Source of the DNA: Acridotheres tristis
Lineage: Eukaryota; Chordata; Aves; Passeriformes; Sturnidae
Reading direction: 5' to 3'
Assembly: GCA_037013685.1 (NCBI GenBank)
Contig: CM072884.1
Span: 98,746,048 to 98,810,047, forward strand
Length of the DNA: 64,000 bases
Part shown: positions 60,956 through 64,000 of the stretch, piece by piece
Layout: each line of letters opens with the position of its first letter
Position numbering within the stretch: position 1 is the stretch's first letter
Made by a program: the position numbers and the translations under genes
Notes under the pieces: generated by a model
Told to the model about the DNA's origin: nothing
The model's database searches: none
Seen by the model: only the letters and a program-made list of their open reading frames with translations

Positions 60956-63900
60956 TGCATCCTGGGAAGGGAAAAGGAGAGAGATATGTTTGGTCTCTGC
61001 TCTGCGACTGCCCTGAAAATGTTTCCTCTTCCCTTACAGTCCTCTGTTAGCAGTGTTGAGGCAGGGCTAAAATCTGTATTTATGGAAAGACAGAGAACTT
61101 GTAATTTGGTACTGGCTGGATCCTTGGTAACTGAGGAGACAGAAAGGAGTTGGATTTCTAGCTAGGGCATATGCAAAGCTACCTGCAGGACATGCTCTCT
61201 GCTGGGCATCACAGGGATGCTGTAGTGCTTATTGGCAGGGCTGTAGCCCTTTGGGAAGAAGCAGGTATTCTGAATAATACACTGCATGGAGGCAAACAGG
61301 CTGCAATTGTTTTCATTTTAGGGTGACTTAATATTTTGTTTCTCCCCCTCATCCACCCAGATGAGCTCCTTGGTCTGGGCTCAGCAAGCCTGCAGAACCA
61401 GCTCTGTCAGCAGGACTGGAAGGGCACTGCAGCAGGTGGGGGCAGGCAAGGACAAGGAGGAAAGAATGTGGCAACACACGGAGCCTATGGGGCTGCCCAG
61501 CTCTCCTCTGAAACCACAGCCTAAGAGGGAAAGATTGCCTATGGTAAATATAAGCTTTCTCTCACTTGCCCACTTTAGAAATAGCAGCTGAGAAATGATC
61601 TTGTCTAGAGGTTTGCAAAAGAGTAAACCCTTACTTTCCTTTGCTGTCTCCCGGGTAGCTGTCGAGGGTGCAGTCAAGCATTCACCATATGTACAGCCCC
61701 GAATGTAGGCTGCAGTGATTTTGCTAATAGCAGTAGCCCAAAAGAAAGAAAGAGGGCTTGCTCTTCTGTTTTATAATCCATTGACTTTCAGACATAGTCA
61801 ATTGGTAAAACAAAACACTCCCAGAAAGTCTGGGTTTACAGAAGGTGAAAATCTGCCACCAAGAATGGTAATGTTGTTTTAATTATGCCAGGGCTTGAAT
61901 GAGGGTTGCAGTCAGGCTTTCTGCTCTGCACTCCAGGGCCTGATGGGTGCCAGAGTTATTGTCTCTTAACGTCTCACCCGGTCCCACCAGCTGCCAGGCT
62001 GCAATAAAGTTACATCTGAGTCACTGGTTCCCAAAAGGACGACAAGTAGGTTGTGTGTAGCTGAATAGGACGATGCTGGTCCTCCACTGATCCTGCCAGC
62101 TCAGGTCTGGACTCGGGCCATAAGTGCACGATAAATCCAAACGAATGTTGTCGGCTGTTTAAGCGAGCTGTTGGCTGGGGGTAGGGGGAGAGAACAAGGC
62201 ATGGAGCCGAAAAGTGGGCTGGGATGCCAACAGAAGAGCCACTGGCCCTGTTACAGCTTTCAGCAAACAGAACGGATCACTGGAAAGACACAATGGACCT
62301 TGTTTGCAGTTGGGAGAGGGGGATGCCTCTTTTGGGGACTATGCCAGACAGAATAGTTGCTGCTGACGTGGGTCACTGGTCTTTGTGTGCTTTGGTCCTA
62401 TTGACACGGTTAGTTTAGTGACACTGTGAGCCACTACATTTGTTTAGCAAATGTGGAGAAGTAGGATGCTTTTAAGTTTTTGTTTGGTTTGGTTCTTGGT
62501 TTTGCTCTTTCTTTTTGCTTAGACCAGTAAAACAAACTTCTGGTGTTATGTGGGACAATCTATCATATATGTAGCCAATGGGACAGATATACAAGGTGAG
62601 CCTGGCTCAGGTCTGCTTCCCACTAAGGGACCACTCTCCAGGCTGGATTAGTTCCTGTGGGAGAAGACAGCTTGTGTCTGTGGCTGTTTTCCAAAGGCTG
62701 CTGGTGGTGAGCACAGGTAGTCACTACTCAGGTGTGTGGCAGCTCAGGTGACTCTATAATATGCAGTGAGGGGATTCCTGTGGTCCGTTTGCATATCTTG
62801 GCATCTCACATTGCTGTTGTGATGGCTTCTGACTGCCTCCAAGGACAGATCTGGACTGCACTCTTCCAGGTGAACCAAATAATGCCCAATTTTGCAGATT
62901 GCTGAGGTTTGTGCCTTCTTAGCTTTCTTTCCACACAGGAAATATGCTCAGGGCTTAAGCACATAAGTCCTCATTTTTCATTCTTAATACTGGCCTGTTT
63001 GTTTGCTGATATCACCTCAGCTGTGTGTGCATCAAAGTAGAACAGAGGGGAGTCTCCTGACATGATGGTGTATCTTTTTCCTGTGGTCCAGATTTGGTTG
63101 TGCAGTCCAGACACAAGTGATATCAGCCATGACATGGCTGCTTTCTTCCAGCTTGCTTTTATCAGAGTGCATTCAAATATAATGCAATGATTTGTGTCAA
63201 ATGTCTGCAGAATATTATTTTATATTTTAAGTTAGTCAAAGTCTGAAATAACAGACAAATATCTGATGGAATATTTAATTTAAAAAAAAATAAAATGGTG
63301 CCAGAATTTGCATAAAAGATTTGCTACAAATACATTCTAATCTGATTTCTGGCTTGTAGTTGTGCTTTGAATTTGGCAAAGCAAAGGTGTTTTGGTTTTG
63401 TTGACAAAAGTATAGAGTTCAGACCTGGCTGATTATTTGTAATTGTTGACCCAGGCTATGGGAACTAGTTCATTAGCTGAGAGTGATATAGGAGGTAAAA
63501 GATAAAGGTCATTATATCAGTAGGATTAGTTGGGTGAATTAAAGGACATGTGGGAACACAGCTAATCAGGATAAGGGCCACACAAATGATACCTTCTACT
63601 AACAGCCTTCAGCACTCTGATGCCTTGAAATATAAATCCTGCACAAAGCAAGCAGGAGAAGGAAAGATGCCACGTCCAACAAGCCACAGTGCTGAGCACA
63701 AAAGATCAAAGGGATACACAAGTAAGTGTTTTGAGGTATTTGACTGTCAGCTAATTTTAAAAATTCTTCACTGCAAGGAACATCTTCATGTCCCCTGAAA
63801 TCTATTCCTCACTATTTTTCCTGAAAGCAGTGTCTTTCTCTTACTGCCTGCAGTTATTAGCTCCCATCAAGTGTAACGGGATATGCAGGAAAAGTAAAGG

Positions 63901-64000
63901 TCCTGCTGCAATAGTGTCAAGCTTAATTTATATACCACAAAACTGGAACATCTTTTATATAATAACTGACAGGCTTAGCAGCTCAAATGAACTGGTTTGC
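60956..64000. other. Intronic stretch to the window edge
   Basis: No exon or named repeat was recognised. A mildly CpG-enriched part at about 61960-62180 (around ten CpGs, including one in AACGAATGTTGTCGGCTG) may be another regulatory block. The rest is CpG-poor, with AT-rich patches near 63215-63300. Open frames are under 100 codons and lack domains. Confidence 0.5.

Larger units (their letters stand above)
5135..64000 (+). other. NHS intron 1, incomplete (runs off the window)
   Basis: After the exon 1 donor no further NHS exon is recognisable. The second exon of this family encodes a conserved block that continues from QEAV and contains an aromatic/basic motif before a Pro-rich stretch; no open frame in the window shows it. 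The simplest reading is that all the DNA to the right edge is the 5' part of a first intron longer than 58 kb, consistent with the very large first intron of human NHS. An unrelated nested gene cannot be excluded but none was seen. Confidence 0.75.

Noticed and set aside
1..64000. CRISPR arrays, operons, tRNA or rRNA genes, integrated viral genomes
   Set aside because: No regularly spaced direct repeats, no cloverleaf-like or rRNA sequence, and no retroviral coding motifs were noticed on reading both strands. A systematic search with dedicated tools could still find short or degraded copies.

Overview
The window looks like single-copy vertebrate nuclear DNA, most likely from a bird. The main evidence is several CR1-family LINE fragments, including truncated copies that carry the typical 3' end with ATTCTATG-like octamers. 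There are no mammalian-type SINEs, the intergenic DNA is AT-leaning and CpG-poor, and there is one strong CpG island. No prokaryotic operons, CRISPR arrays, tRNA or rRNA genes were seen.

The only protein-coding exon I can support is at 4735-5134 on the + strand. It encodes 133 complete codons plus one base of a protein starting [11 protein letters not shown] and ending at DPKQEAV, followed at once by a GTAAGT splice donor. The start, the predicted helical block and the exon end match my knowledge of exon 1 of NHS (Nance-Horan syndrome protein), which carries the WAVE-homology domain. The exon sits in a CpG island (about 3985-5410) with clustered GC boxes, which is a typical TATA-less housekeeping or developmental promoter.

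Layout: 1-3984 is upstream non-coding DNA with no recognised gene. 3985-5410 is the CpG island, promoter, 5' UTR and exon 1. 5135-64000 reads as part of a very long first intron, because no exon 2 (the next conserved NHS block) was found; in human this intron is also very large. The intron contains five or more CR1 fragments (16902-16965, 33008-33065 doubtful, 36430-36955, 46155-46206 with 46214-46645, and 48656-49410). One of these has a pentanucleotide microsatellite grown inside it. There is also a long TA microsatellite and scattered homopolymers.

Several intronic stretches look like candidate regulatory elements: a second CpG-enriched zone at 60455-60955 with a plausible splice donor, a smaller one at 21480-21880, and AT-rich palindromes or homeodomain-type site clusters at 21428, 24584, 41851, 42810 and 58404. 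All of these rest on reading the sequence only. I found no evidence of a new multi-gene system. The most useful leads are the possible alternative NHS promoter near 60.6 kb and the candidate conserved elements at 40.7-42.0 kb.
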